Origin: CADEEN01 sp040384625
GTDB taxonomy: Bacteria > Pseudomonadota > Gammaproteobacteria > Burkholderiales > Burkholderiaceae_C
Length of the DNA stretch: 64,000 nucleotides
NCBI GenBank assembly: GCA_040384625.1
Contig: JAZKIW010000081.1
Span: 16,365 to 80,364 of the forward strand
Reading direction: 5' to 3'
Shown here one piece after another: positions 1 through 8,005 of the stretch. Positions within the stretch are counted from its first letter, which is position 1; each line of letters opens with the position of its first letter. Under the pieces are notes generated by a model. The model had not been told where the DNA came from, searched no databases, and worked only from the letters and a program-made list of their open reading frames with translations. A program made the position numbers and the translations under genes.

Positions 1-711
1 GATGAAGCGACTCAACCAGGCCTGTGCCGCGACGCGGCCCTTGGGCACGCCCATGGCCTGCTCGATGACCATAAAGCGACCCGGAAGCAGGCGCACGCCC
101 CCGACACGCCGGGCATCGGCCTCGAGCTGCTGCTTGACGCCAGCGGCGACCTCGAGGTTCTGCGCCAGGAACAGGTCGGTGACCGCCGGCGAGGTCGGGG
201 CCCTGACGAGCGCGGCGGCCTTGAGTTCGCGCGTGAGAAACAGGTCGTACGCGCTACCCCGGCCCACGGCCACGCGTGTACCGGCGCGGTCGACCTCATC
301 GTTGCGCTGCAGCGGCGAGGCCGTTCGGACCAGGTAGGCCCCTTCGATGATCACGTAGGGTGCGGTGTAGTCCATGTCTGCGGCGCGCACCGGGTCGATC
401 GCGACGAAGGCCAGGTCGACCTGCCCGGCCTTGACCGCTTCCACCACGTTGCCGGCCGAGTTGAAGGTCACCAGATCGATGGGCAACCCCAGACGACGGG
501 CGGCCTCGCGCGCGAGGTCGACCGACAAGCCTTGTGCTTCGCCGTTCGCGGCTCGGGTCGCCAGGATCGGGTTGCCGAAGTTGATGGCGGCACGCAGCTT
601 GCCGGTGCCGCCGAGCTCGGTGATCGCGCGTGCCTGTGGATCGGGCGCGGTGGCGCAACCCGCCAGGGTCAACAGGCCGGCCATGCAGGTCGATCGACGC
701 AGCGCGTCCAT
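1..711 (-). CDS. Family 3 extracellular solute-binding lipoprotein (partial, 3' end off the window)
   Basis: This is the periplasmic receptor of a polar amino-acid type ABC transporter. The 237 codons visible start at an ATG at 711 and run open past base 1, so the last part of the protein is missing. The N-terminus MDALRRSTCMAGLLTLAGCA carries a lipobox (LAGC), predicting a lipoprotein anchored after the cysteine. The body shows typical SBP_bac_3 features: KLRAAINFGNP, then GLSVDLAREAARRLG, then GQVDLAFVAIDPVRAADMDYTAPYV. It lies 55 bases beyond the Bug receptor gene in the same direction, so it is probably the distal gene of that unit. The ligand cannot be read from the sequence. Confidence 0.85.
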   Translation of the reverse strand, partial: MDALRRSTCMAGLLTLAGCATAPDPQARAITELGGTGKLRAAINFGNPILATRAANGEAQGLSVDLAREAARRLGLPIDLVTFNSAGNVVEAVKAGQVDLAFVAIDPVRAADMDYTAPYVIIEGAYLVRTASPLQRNDEVDRAGTRVAVGRGSAYDLFLTRELKAAALVRAPTSPAVTDLFLAQNLEVAAGVKQQLEADARRVGGVRLLPGRFMVIEQAMGVPKGRVAAQAWLSRFI

Positions 712-766
712 CAGAAGGTCACTCCGGATCGATGCATCGTCTTCCCCTTGTTGATGCGTCCCACGT

Positions 767-1762
767 TCAATCGACTTTCACGCCCGCGTCTTTGACCAGT
801 TTCGCCCAGAACGGGTTGTCGCCGTTGAGGAAGGCTGCGAAGTCCTCCGGCGACTTCGACATGGCCACATCGGTCCCTTCACGCGCCAGCGCGGCTTTGA
901 CGTCGGGACGCTGCATCACCTGCTGCGTCGTCTCGAACAACTTCTTCACCACCTCGGGTGGTGTGCCGACGGGAACGAAGAAGCCGTACCAGAACGACAT
1001 GCTGTAGCCCGGCAGGCCGGCCTCGACCGTGCCCGGCACGCCGGGTACCAGCGGCGTGCTCTCGAGGCTGGTCACGGCCAGGGCCTTCAGCCGCCCGGCC
1101 TGCACCATCGGCAGCACCGACGGTGGAGTGCCGAAGGTGAGCTGTGCGTCGCCAGCCACCACGGCCTGGATGGCCGGGCCACCGCCCTTGTACGGGATGT
1201 GCACCATCTCCACGCCGGCCACCTTGCTGAAGTGCGCTGCGCCCAGGTGCGGCGCCGAGCCGTTGCCCGACGTGGTGTAGTTCAACACGCCGGGCTTGGC
1301 CTTCGCGGTGGCGATCAGGGCCTGAAAGCTGTTGATGCCGGCGCTGGGGTTGACGGCCACCACCAGCGGCGACGTCGTCACGCGCGTCACCGGCACCAAG
1401 TCCTTCGCGCTGTAGCTGAGCTTGGGGTTGAGCGCCGGATTGACCGAGATGCTGCTCGGGCTGGCGATGAGCAGCGTGTAGCCGTCGGCCGGTGCCTTGG
1501 CGACGAAGTCGGCGGCCAGGCTGCTGCCGGCGCCGGCGCGGTTCTCCACCACCACGCTCTGTCCCAGCGCACGTCCCAGCGGATCGGCGATGGTGCGCGC
1601 TACGTAGTCGGCCGCACCGCCCGGCGCGAAGCCGATGACCAGGCGGATGGTCTTGGTCGGCCAGGCCTGGGCCACGGCGCTGCCGCCGCTGACCGACAGG
1701 CCCAGCCACAGACCGGCCAGCAGGGCGCGGCGCACTTTGGACTCGAGGGGGATGTGATGCAT
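767..1762 (-). CDS. Bug-family tripartite tricarboxylate transporter substrate-binding receptor
   Basis: This is a periplasmic receptor of the TctC/Bug family, which hands carboxylates or other small organic molecules to TctA/TctB membrane subunits. From the ATG at 1762 it is 331 aa, a usual family length. That start has a GGAG eight bases upstream; a GTG at 1783 is a weaker alternative. A Sec signal peptide ends near AVAQA. The mature part begins WPTKTIRLVIGFAPGG, the family's N-terminal signature, and later has PADGYTLL and HIPYKGGGPA. It follows the CoA-transferase, hydratase and MDR genes, as is common for Bug genes in Burkholderiales. The ligand is unknown. Confidence 0.93.
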   Translation of the reverse strand: MHHIPLESKVRRALLAGLWLGLSVSGGSAVAQAWPTKTIRLVIGFAPGGAADYVARTIADPLGRALGQSVVVENRAGAGSSLAADFVAKAPADGYTLLIASPSSISVNPALNPKLSYSAKDLVPVTRVTTSPLVVAVNPSAGINSFQALIATAKAKPGVLNYTTSGNGSAPHLGAAHFSKVAGVEMVHIPYKGGGPAIQAVVAGDAQLTFGTPPSVLPMVQAGRLKALAVTSLESTPLVPGVPGTVEAGLPGYSMSFWYGFFVPVGTPPEVVKKLFETTQQVMQRPDVKAALAREGTDVAMSKSPEDFAAFLNGDNPFWAKLVKDAGVKVD

Positions 1763-1795
1763 GCTGTCTCCGGTGGTGTGCACTGTTGCGCCGTG

Positions 1796-2773
1796 TCAGT
1801 CGCTGATCTTCAGCACGATCTTGCCGAGGTGTTGGTTGCTTTCCATGTGGGCCTTCGCCGCCACGAGTTCATCGAACGGGAACACGCGGTCGACCAGTGG
1901 CCGGATGCGGCCGTCGGCCAGCGCCGGCAGCAGATCGGCCATGAAGGCCGGCACGCCAGCGGCGCGCTGCTCGGCGCTGCGCATCTTGTTCGACACACCG
2001 AACAGCGTGAGCCGCTTGACGTGCAGGGCCTGGATGTCGATCTCGGCCTTCAGCGTGTGGTCCACATAGCCGACGGTGGCCAGCCGGCCCTCGAAGGCCA
2101 GCGTGCGGATGCACTCCGCGAAGACGCTGCCGCCCACGGTGTTGACCACCAGGTCGACGCCTCGACCGCCGGTGACTTCCATCACCCGCGCCGCGAAGTC
2201 CGGCGCGCGCGTCGGGATCGCCACGTCCAGGCCCAGGGCCTGCAGCCGCGCCAGCTTATCGGGTGAGCCCGACGTGCCGATGACCCGCGCGCCAAGTGCC
2301 TTGGCCGCCTGCAGCGACGCAACGCCGACGCCCGACGACACCCCTGCGACCAGCAGCCACTCTTGGGCCTTCAGCCGGCCCTGCAGCACCAGCATGTCGT
2401 GCACCACCAAGAAGGTCAGCGGCACCGCGGCCGCCGTGTCCACGGGCAGGCCATCCGGCACAGTCATCGCTTCGCGCGCGTCCATCACGGCGAATTCGGA
2501 GAACGCACCGGGGCAGCGGCCCATCACACGCTGGCCGACCCTCAGGCCGGCCACACCGGCACCCAACGCCACGATCTCGCCCGCGCCTTCGATGCCGGCA
2601 GGTTTGGACGAGCCGCCCTTGATCAGCCCGCCAGGGATGAACTCGCCGCGGTTCAGGCCTGCCGCGAGCATCTTGAGCAGCAGCTGGCCCGGGCCGGGTT
2701 CGGGGGTCGGCGCGTCGCCCAACTGCAGCACGGCTTGCGTGCCTTCCACGCGCAGGGAGTAGGACTTCATCAT
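1796..2773 (-). CDS. Medium-chain dehydrogenase/reductase, quinone oxidoreductase-like
   Basis: This is a 325-aa zinc-free MDR of the NADPH:quinone reductase or 2-enoyl reductase type. The N-terminal GroES-like half has PGPGQLLLKMLAAGLNRGE. The Rossmann half carries the NADP-binding stretch VAGVSSGVGVASLQAAKALG (about residues 145-164), and the DLVVNTVGG motif is typical. No cluster of zinc-binding cysteines is seen. ATG codons at 2773 and 2770 are both usable; the first overlaps the upstream stop as ATGA, which argues for coupling with the enoyl-CoA hydratase gene. It probably reduces or oxidises an acyl-CoA-derived intermediate, but the substrate is inferred only from context. Confidence 0.85.
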   Translation of the reverse strand: MMKSYSLRVEGTQAVLQLGDAPTPEPGPGQLLLKMLAAGLNRGEFIPGGLIKGGSSKPAGIEGAGEIVALGAGVAGLRVGQRVMGRCPGAFSEFAVMDAREAMTVPDGLPVDTAAAVPLTFLVVHDMLVLQGRLKAQEWLLVAGVSSGVGVASLQAAKALGARVIGTSGSPDKLARLQALGLDVAIPTRAPDFAARVMEVTGGRGVDLVVNTVGGSVFAECIRTLAFEGRLATVGYVDHTLKAEIDIQALHVKRLTLFGVSNKMRSAEQRAAGVPAFMADLLPALADGRIRPLVDRVFPFDELVAAKAHMESNQHLGKIVLKISD

Positions 2774-3588
2774 CGACCCTTGAACTCCGGCCTGCGCTTT
2801 TCCATGAAGGCGCGGCGGCCTTCGGCGTAATCCTCGCTCTCGAAGCATCCCAAGATCAGCTCGCGGCAGCGCGCGGTGTCTAGGGCGGACGAGGGTTTGA
2901 GGAACTCGCCGATGATTTCCTTGGCCGCGTGAATGGTCAGCGGCGCGTTCTCGCCGATGCTGCTCGTGTACTCGGCCAGCAGCGCCGGCAGCGCATCGAC
3001 CGCGCCGATGCGTGACACCAAGCCGAGGGCCTGGGCCTCTGCGGCGTCGATGCGGCGCGCGGTGTAGAACAGGTCTTTCGCCGCGCCGACGCCGATCAGG
3101 TCGACCAGGTTCTTCAAGGCGGAGTAGCGGTAACCCAGGCCGAGTCGGGCGGCGGGAATGGCGAACACCGCATCGCTGGCGGCGATGCGGATGTCGCAGC
3201 TGATGGCGACATTGACGCCGCCACCGATGCACCAGCCGCGGATGCAGGCCAGGGTCGGCTTGAGCGAGTGGTAGATGGCCATCAGCGCGTCTTCGGCCAG
3301 CGCCTCGTAATGCTTCACCGCTTCCTTCGCGGCCCGCTGGTCCTCGAACTGCGAGATGTCTGCGCCCGAGACGAAGGCCTTCTCGCCCGCACCGGAGAAG
3401 ACCACAAGGCGCACGCGTTCGTCGGCCGCGGCCTGGGCCAGCAACGGCGGCACCGCGCCCCACATGTCCACGCTGAGCGCGTTGTGCTTCGCCGGGTTGT
3501 TGAAAACGATGTGCAGTGCGCTGTCAGCCAGGTGCACCTGCACGCGGTTGGTGGGAGAGAGATAGTCTCTCGGGATCGTCGGACTCAT
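2770..3588 (-). CDS. Enoyl-CoA hydratase/isomerase family protein
   Basis: This is a 272-aa crotonase-fold enzyme that should act on an acyl-CoA thioester. The two oxyanion-hole segments are clear: FVSGADISQF (around residues 92-101) and RGWCIGGGVNVA (around 135-146). The start ATG overlaps the stop of the CoA-transferase gene as ATGA, and its own stop overlaps the MDR start, so the three genes look translationally coupled. In context it would hydrate or isomerise the CoA ester made by the neighbouring family III transferase. Crotonase-fold chemistry is diverse, so dehydration, isomerisation or C-C cleavage are also possible. Confidence 0.9.
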   Translation of the reverse strand: MSPTIPRDYLSPTNRVQVHLADSALHIVFNNPAKHNALSVDMWGAVPPLLAQAAADERVRLVVFSGAGEKAFVSGADISQFEDQRAAKEAVKHYEALAEDALMAIYHSLKPTLACIRGWCIGGGVNVAISCDIRIAASDAVFAIPAARLGLGYRYSALKNLVDLIGVGAAKDLFYTARRIDAAEAQALGLVSRIGAVDALPALLAEYTSSIGENAPLTIHAAKEIIGEFLKPSSALDTARCRELILGCFESEDYAEGRRAFMEKRRPEFKGR

Positions 3589-4778
3589 CAGAACACTCCA
3601 CGCGCCTTCATCTGCGCCACGTCGCTGGGCGCCAGGCCCAGTTCGCCCAGCACCTCCTCGGTATGTTCGCCACGCCGCGGTGCTGCGCGAACCAGGCGGC
3701 TGGGCGTGCGCTCCAGCGTCATGGGCTGGCCCACGTGCCGCTGCGGTCCAAGGCGGGGCGACTCCACAGACTGGACCATTCCGAGGTGCAGCAGCTGCGG
3801 CTCTTCGAAGACTTCGCTCATGTCGTTGATGTGGCCGCAGGCCACGCCGTCCTTGTTGAAGCGCTCGATCCAGTAGGCGCGGTCTTCGTGACCCAGCCGC
3901 TCGTTGATGGCAGCATTCAGTCCATCACGGTTCACGCTGCGACCGGCCTTGTCGCGGAAGCGCGGGTCGGTGATCCACTCCGGCGCGCCCAACGTGGTGC
4001 AGAAGCGCTCCCAGATCTTGCTGCCGAACACGGCGATGTTGATGTAGCCGTCGCGCGCCTTGTAGACCCCTGTCGGAATGCTGGTCGGGTGGAAGTTGCC
4101 GGCCTGCCCCGCCACCTCCCCGTCGACCAGCCAGCGAGCTGTCTGAAAGTCCATCATGTAGACCATCGACTGCAGCAGCGAGGTCTGGACCCACTGCCCC
4201 TTGCCCGACTGTTCACGCTCCAGCAGTGCGACCAGGATGCCCTGCGCGGCGAAGATGCCCGCGCACAGGTCGGCGATCGGAATGCCCACGCGCACGGGGC
4301 CTTGGCCAGCCAGGCCGGTGACCGACATCAAGCCGCCCATGCCCTGGGCGATCTGATCGAAGCCGGGGCGTTCGGCCAGCGGGCCGGTCTGGCCGAAGCC
4401 GGAGATGCTGGCGTAGACAAGACGCGGGTGGTCCTTGGCGAGCGTCTCGTGGTCGATGCCGAGTCGGAACTTCACGTCGGGGCGGAAGTTCTCGATCACC
4501 ACGTCGGCGGTGGCGATCAGTCTCTTCAGCGCCGCGATGCCATCGGGCTCCTTCAGGTTGAGCGTGACGCTGCGCTTGTTGCGGTGCGTGTACTGGTAGT
4601 CGCTGCCGTCCTGACCGCCCAGCGTGTCGTCGCCTCGCATGTGCTCGGGCATCTGCACCTGGATCACATCGGCACCCCAGTCGGCGAGTTGTCGGCAAGC
4701 GGTGGGGCCGGCGCGCACCTGGGTCAGGTCGATCACACGGAAGCGCGCCAGGGCGCTGGAAGCAGGTATGTGCGGCAT
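3588..4778 (-). CDS. CaiB/BaiF family III CoA-transferase
   Basis: This 396-aa enzyme should move coenzyme A between carboxylic acids. The N-terminus shows the family pattern RVIDLTQVRAGPTACRQLADWGAD. A central VGIPIADLCAGIFAAQG contains the aspartate expected to be the acyl carrier in family III enzymes. The ATG at 4778 is chosen because it fits the homologous N-terminus; an upstream TTG would add 16 residues of poor quality. It is the first gene of the leftward unit and is divergent from the GntR regulator, with the palindrome at 4837-4854 in its promoter region. It probably activates the transported acid as a CoA ester. Confidence 0.92.
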   Translation of the reverse strand: MPHIPASSALARFRVIDLTQVRAGPTACRQLADWGADVIQVQMPEHMRGDDTLGGQDGSDYQYTHRNKRSVTLNLKEPDGIAALKRLIATADVVIENFRPDVKFRLGIDHETLAKDHPRLVYASISGFGQTGPLAERPGFDQIAQGMGGLMSVTGLAGQGPVRVGIPIADLCAGIFAAQGILVALLEREQSGKGQWVQTSLLQSMVYMMDFQTARWLVDGEVAGQAGNFHPTSIPTGVYKARDGYINIAVFGSKIWERFCTTLGAPEWITDPRFRDKAGRSVNRDGLNAAINERLGHEDRAYWIERFNKDGVACGHINDMSEVFEEPQLLHLGMVQSVESPRLGPQRHVGQPMTLERTPSRLVRAAPRRGEHTEEVLGELGLAPSDVAQMKARGVF

Positions 4779-4836
4779 GTCAGAAGTCTGAGGGCATCGA
4801 CCGGAATACAGAGCGTCGAGTGTCAATCGGGGGCTT

Positions 4837-4854
4837 CAAAGTGTCAACACTTTG
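4837..4854. promoter_or_regulatory. Perfect palindrome, likely operator of the GntR regulator
   Basis: CAAAGTGTCAACACTTTG has perfect 8-bp arms around a 2-bp centre. On the minus strand its middle reads TTGACA, a consensus -35 hexamer for the CoA-transferase unit, so a bound regulator would block it. A direct copy of the half site AGTGTCAA lies at 4819-4826, exactly 21 bp from the copy at 4840-4847. A further AACACTT lies at 4867-4873. The 136-base gap between divergent genes is a natural place for a GntR/FCD operator. The sequence is read directly; the binding is inferred. Confidence 0.65.
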
Positions 4855-4914
4855 TGTGCTATCGAAAACACTTATCGGCCGAAGTGATCCTGCTTGCGCT
4901 AGCATTCGCGCCTC

Positions 4915-5637
4915 ATGCCGACACGCACCGCCACCCCCACACGCACTGCCCCGAGCCGCGCCGCGCGGTCCGAGCACGGTTTGGCGCACGGCATCGGCGA
5001 ACAGCTGCAGCAGCTCATCTACAGCGGCGAGATCGCCCCCGGCGAGCGCCTGAACGAGGCCGCGCTGGCCCTGCGCATGGGCACCAGCCGCGGACCGATC
5101 CGCGAAGCCATCCGCATGCTCACTGGCATCGGCCTGGTCGTGGCCGTGCGCAACCGCGGCGTCTTCGTGCGCGAGATCTCGGTGCGCGAGATGCTGGAGA
5201 TCTACGAGTTGCGCGCCATGCTCTTCGGCTTTGCGGCACAGCAGGCCGCCGAACACCTGAACGACCCAGATCGTCTGGAGTTCGAGCAACTGCTGGCGGG
5301 CATGGATGCCGCCTGCGACGCCGGCGACGGCCAGCGCTACTACGTGCTGAACCTGCGCTTCCACGCGCTGCTGGTGGCGCAATGGCCGAACCAGCGCGCG
5401 CAACAGGCTTACGAGGACCACGCCAAGGAGCTGCATCTGTACAGAAGGCGCTACTTCAACGCCCCCCTCAACATGCGCCGCTCCAACAACGAGCACCGGC
5501 GCATCTTCGAAGCCATTGCCGCCGGCGCGAAGGACCGTGCCAACAAGCTGGCGCAGGCCCACGTGCTGCAGGGGCGCCAGCGCCTGCTGGCCACGCTGGA
5601 CCTGCCGGCCAACCCACCCCAACGGAGACGAGCATGA
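4915..5637 (+). CDS. GntR family transcriptional regulator with FCD domain
   Basis: This is a 240-aa DNA-binding regulator of the FadR subfamily. Residues about 22-90 form the winged helix-turn-helix, with GEIAPGERLNEAALALRMG and TSRGPIREAIRML as the typical signature. Residues about 98-230 form the helical FCD ligand domain, with the RFHALL and NEHRRIFEAI metal-site histidines. It is divergent from the CoA-transferase unit and overlaps the downstream Bug gene as ATGA. It is therefore likely to control both units in response to the transported acid or its CoA ester, using the palindrome just upstream. Confidence 0.93.
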   Translation: MPTRTATPTRTAPSRAARSEHGLAHGIGEQLQQLIYSGEIAPGERLNEAALALRMGTSRGPIREAIRMLTGIGLVVAVRNRGVFVREISVREMLEIYELRAMLFGFAAQQAAEHLNDPDRLEFEQLLAGMDAACDAGDGQRYYVLNLRFHALLVAQWPNQRAQQAYEDHAKELHLYRRRYFNAPLNMRRSNNEHRRIFEAIAAGAKDRANKLAQAHVLQGRQRLLATLDLPANPPQRRRA

Positions 5638-6599
5638 AACGACGCAGCCTGCTGCAAGCCACCCCCGCGCTGCTGGGCCTGCCGGCCTGGGCCCAGGCGA
5701 GCTTCCCGAACAAGCCCATCCGCTACATCGTGCCCGTGGCTCCAGGGGGCGGCAGCGACTTCGTCGGGCGCACGGTCACCGAGCGCTGGGGTCAGGCCCT
5801 CAAGCAGACCTTCGTGGTCGACAACCAAAGCGGCGGGGGCGGCACCATCGCCTGCCAGGCCACCGCACGCGCCGCCCCCGACGGCTACACCCTGATGCAG
5901 GGCTACGTGGCCACCCATGGCACCAGCCCGGCGACGCGCAAAGTGCCGTACGACGCCATCAAGGATTTCACCGCCATCGGCATGATTGGTGGCACGCCCA
6001 ACGTGTTGGTCGTCAACGCCGCCCTGCCGGTGAACAACCTCAAGGAGTTCGTCGCCTACCTGCAGAAGAACCCTGGGCGTGTCAGCTACGGCTCGGCCGG
6101 CGCGGGTTCGCTGACCCACCTGACGATGGAGCTGTTCAAGCAGCAGGTGAACTCGTTCATGGTCCACATCCCGTATCGCGGCATCGCACCGGCCTTCACC
6201 GACCTGATGGGCGGGCAAACCGAGGCGATGTTCCCGGGCCTCGCGGCGGCCGTGCCGCACATCCGCTCGGGCCGCGTGCGGCCGCTGGCGGTGACCGGCC
6301 TGGCGCGTCACCCGCTGTTCAAGGACCTGCCCACGCTGGACGAGTCCGGCTACAAGGGCTTCGACGCGCAGCAGTGGTACGGCGTAGTCGGCCCGGCGGG
6401 CATGCCCGCCGCGGTGGTCAAGCAACTCAACGACACACTGGCCTCGGTGCTGGCGGCGCCTGACCTGCGCGAGAAGCTGTCGATCGAGGCGGTCGAGCCC
6501 AATCCGATGGGCCCGGAGAAGTTTGCCGAGTTCATGCGCGCCGACATCGCCCGCTGGACGCAGCTGGCGAAGGCCCGCAACATCCAGCTCGACAGCTGA
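5634..6599 (+). CDS. Bug-family tripartite tricarboxylate transporter substrate-binding receptor
   Basis: This is a 321-aa periplasmic receptor of the TctC/Bug type. The signal peptide MKRRSLLQATPALLGLPAWA has two arginines but no clear Tat box. The mature part has FPNKPIRYIVPVAPGGGSDF, PDGYTLMQGY and HIPYRGIAPA, all family marks. The ATG is fixed by its ATGA overlap with the GntR gene, and GGAG lies eight bases upstream. It is the second Bug receptor in the window. The only TctA/TctB pair visible is at 15.0-17.1 kb, so the receptor may share that pair. The ligand is unknown. Confidence 0.93.
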   Translation: MKRRSLLQATPALLGLPAWAQASFPNKPIRYIVPVAPGGGSDFVGRTVTERWGQALKQTFVVDNQSGGGGTIACQATARAAPDGYTLMQGYVATHGTSPATRKVPYDAIKDFTAIGMIGGTPNVLVVNAALPVNNLKEFVAYLQKNPGRVSYGSAGAGSLTHLTMELFKQQVNSFMVHIPYRGIAPAFTDLMGGQTEAMFPGLAAAVPHIRSGRVRPLAVTGLARHPLFKDLPTLDESGYKGFDAQQWYGVVGPAGMPAAVVKQLNDTLASVLAAPDLREKLSIEAVEPNPMGPEKFAEFMRADIARWTQLAKARNIQLDS

Positions 6600-6631
6600 A
6601 ACCACTCTTCATCACGACAGGCACGCCTCGC

Positions 6632-8005
6632 ATGGCCCGCAACACCCAGGTCGCCGCCGACCACCACGCCCCACCCGTCACCCAGACCCTTGCCGACTTC
6701 GTCGCCCATCACCCCAGCCGAGGCTGGAGCGACGCGGTGGACCACGAAGCGCATCGCACGTTCATGAACTGGGTCGGCTGTGCGGTCGGCGCCGCCAACC
6801 ACGAAACCGCGCAGGCCGCGCTGGCTGCGGTGCAGGCGCTGCAGCCGTCCGCGCAGGCCAGCCTGCTGGGTCGCCGCGAGCGGGTGGACATGGCCAGTGC
6901 GGCGCTGATCAACGGCATCAGCTCGCACACCTTCGACTTCGACGATACGCACCTGAAGACCATCATCCACCCGGCCGGTCCGGTGGCCAGTGCCGCGCTG
7001 GCGCTGGCCGAACACAGCGGCGCGAGCGGCCGCGAACTGATCGATGCGCTGGTGCTGGGGATCGACGTGAGTTGCCGTGTCGGCAACGCGATGTACCCCG
7101 ACCACTATGACCGCGGCTGGCACATCACCGGCAGCACGGGCACGATCGGCGCCGCTGCGGCCTGCGCGCGCCTGCTGAAGCTGGATGCGGGCAAGACCGC
7201 CATGGCCCTGGGCATCGCGGCCTCGCAGCCGATCGGCATGCGTGAGCAGTTCGGCACGATGACCAAACCGTTCCACCCAGGCGGCGCGGCGCGCGCCGGC
7301 CTGATGGCGGCGCTGATGGCGCAGCATGGCTACAGCGCCAGCCCGCGTGCGCTGGAAGCCCCGCGCGGCATGATGCAGACCGTCTCGACCAAGAACGACT
7401 GGTCCGAGATCACATCCGAACTGGGCCAGCGATTCGAGATCAGCTTCAACACCTACAAGCCCTTCGCCTGCGGCATCGTCATCCACCCCAGCATCGACGC
7501 CTGCGCCCAACTGCGCGCCCAGGGCGTGACGCCGGAGCAAGTCGAGCGCATCGAGCTCAAGGTGCACTCGCTGGTGCTCGAACTCACCGGCAAGAAGGAA
7601 CCGGCCGACGGCCTGCAGGCCAAGTTCAGCGTCTACCACGGCTGTGCCGCGGGCCTCACCTTCGGCCGCGCGGCGGAAGAGGAATTCGCCGACGCCATCG
7701 TCAACCGCGCCGACCTGGTGGCACTGCGGCGCAAGGTGGTGGCCACGGTCGACGATGACATCGACGAGGCGAGTGCGGACGTCACCGCTGTCCTGACAGA
7801 CGGTCGGCGTGTCCAGGTGTTCGTGGGCCACGCCATCGGCTCTCTCGACAACCCGATGTCGGACGCGCATCTGGAAGCCAAGTTCCACGGCATGTCGGAC
7901 CCGGTGCTGGGCGCGCAACGCTGCAGTGCATTGATCGCCGCCTGCTGGGGTGTTGGTGCCGCGACCGACCTGCGCGCGCTGGCGCGCCTGGGCGCGCCGG
8001 ACTAG
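6632..8005 (+). CDS. MmgE/PrpD family protein (2-methylcitrate dehydratase-like)
   Basis: This 457-aa protein belongs to the family holding 2-methylcitrate dehydratase, cis-aconitate decarboxylase and iminodisuccinate epimerase. It shows NWVGCAVGAANHETAQAAL, then the conserved INGISSHTFDFDDTH and GIDVSCRVGNAMYPDHYDRG. A later FKPF-like stretch reads TYKPFACGIVIHP. No prpB or prpC lies nearby, so a role in the methylcitrate cycle is unlikely. Its place after a Bug receptor suggests action on the imported polycarboxylate. Its stop codon overlaps that of the convergent SDR gene on the other strand. Confidence 0.9.
   Translation: MARNTQVAADHHAPPVTQTLADFVAHHPSRGWSDAVDHEAHRTFMNWVGCAVGAANHETAQAALAAVQALQPSAQASLLGRRERVDMASAALINGISSHTFDFDDTHLKTIIHPAGPVASAALALAEHSGASGRELIDALVLGIDVSCRVGNAMYPDHYDRGWHITGSTGTIGAAAACARLLKLDAGKTAMALGIAASQPIGMREQFGTMTKPFHPGGAARAGLMAALMAQHGYSASPRALEAPRGMMQTVSTKNDWSEITSELGQRFEISFNTYKPFACGIVIHPSIDACAQLRAQGVTPEQVERIELKVHSLVLELTGKKEPADGLQAKFSVYHGCAAGLTFGRAAEEEFADAIVNRADLVALRRKVVATVDDDIDEASADVTAVLTDGRRVQVFVGHAIGSLDNPMSDAHLEAKFHGMSDPVLGAQRCSALIAACWGVGAATDLRALARLGAPD

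Noticed and set aside
3516..5633. A long open plus-strand frame running upstream of the second Bug receptor gene and across the CoA-transferase and GntR genes.
   Set aside because: It is an effect of high GC content. Its translation is low-complexity, while the opposite strand and the other frame encode clear families.
6350..8000. A long open minus-strand frame opposite the MmgE/PrpD gene.
   Set aside because: The plus strand encodes a complete, conserved MmgE/PrpD protein; the antisense translation is rich in Arg, Ala and Gly with no domain.
6632..8005. prpD of the methylcitrate cycle.
   Set aside because: No prpB, prpC or acnD is nearby, and the context is a TTT/CoA-transferase unit.
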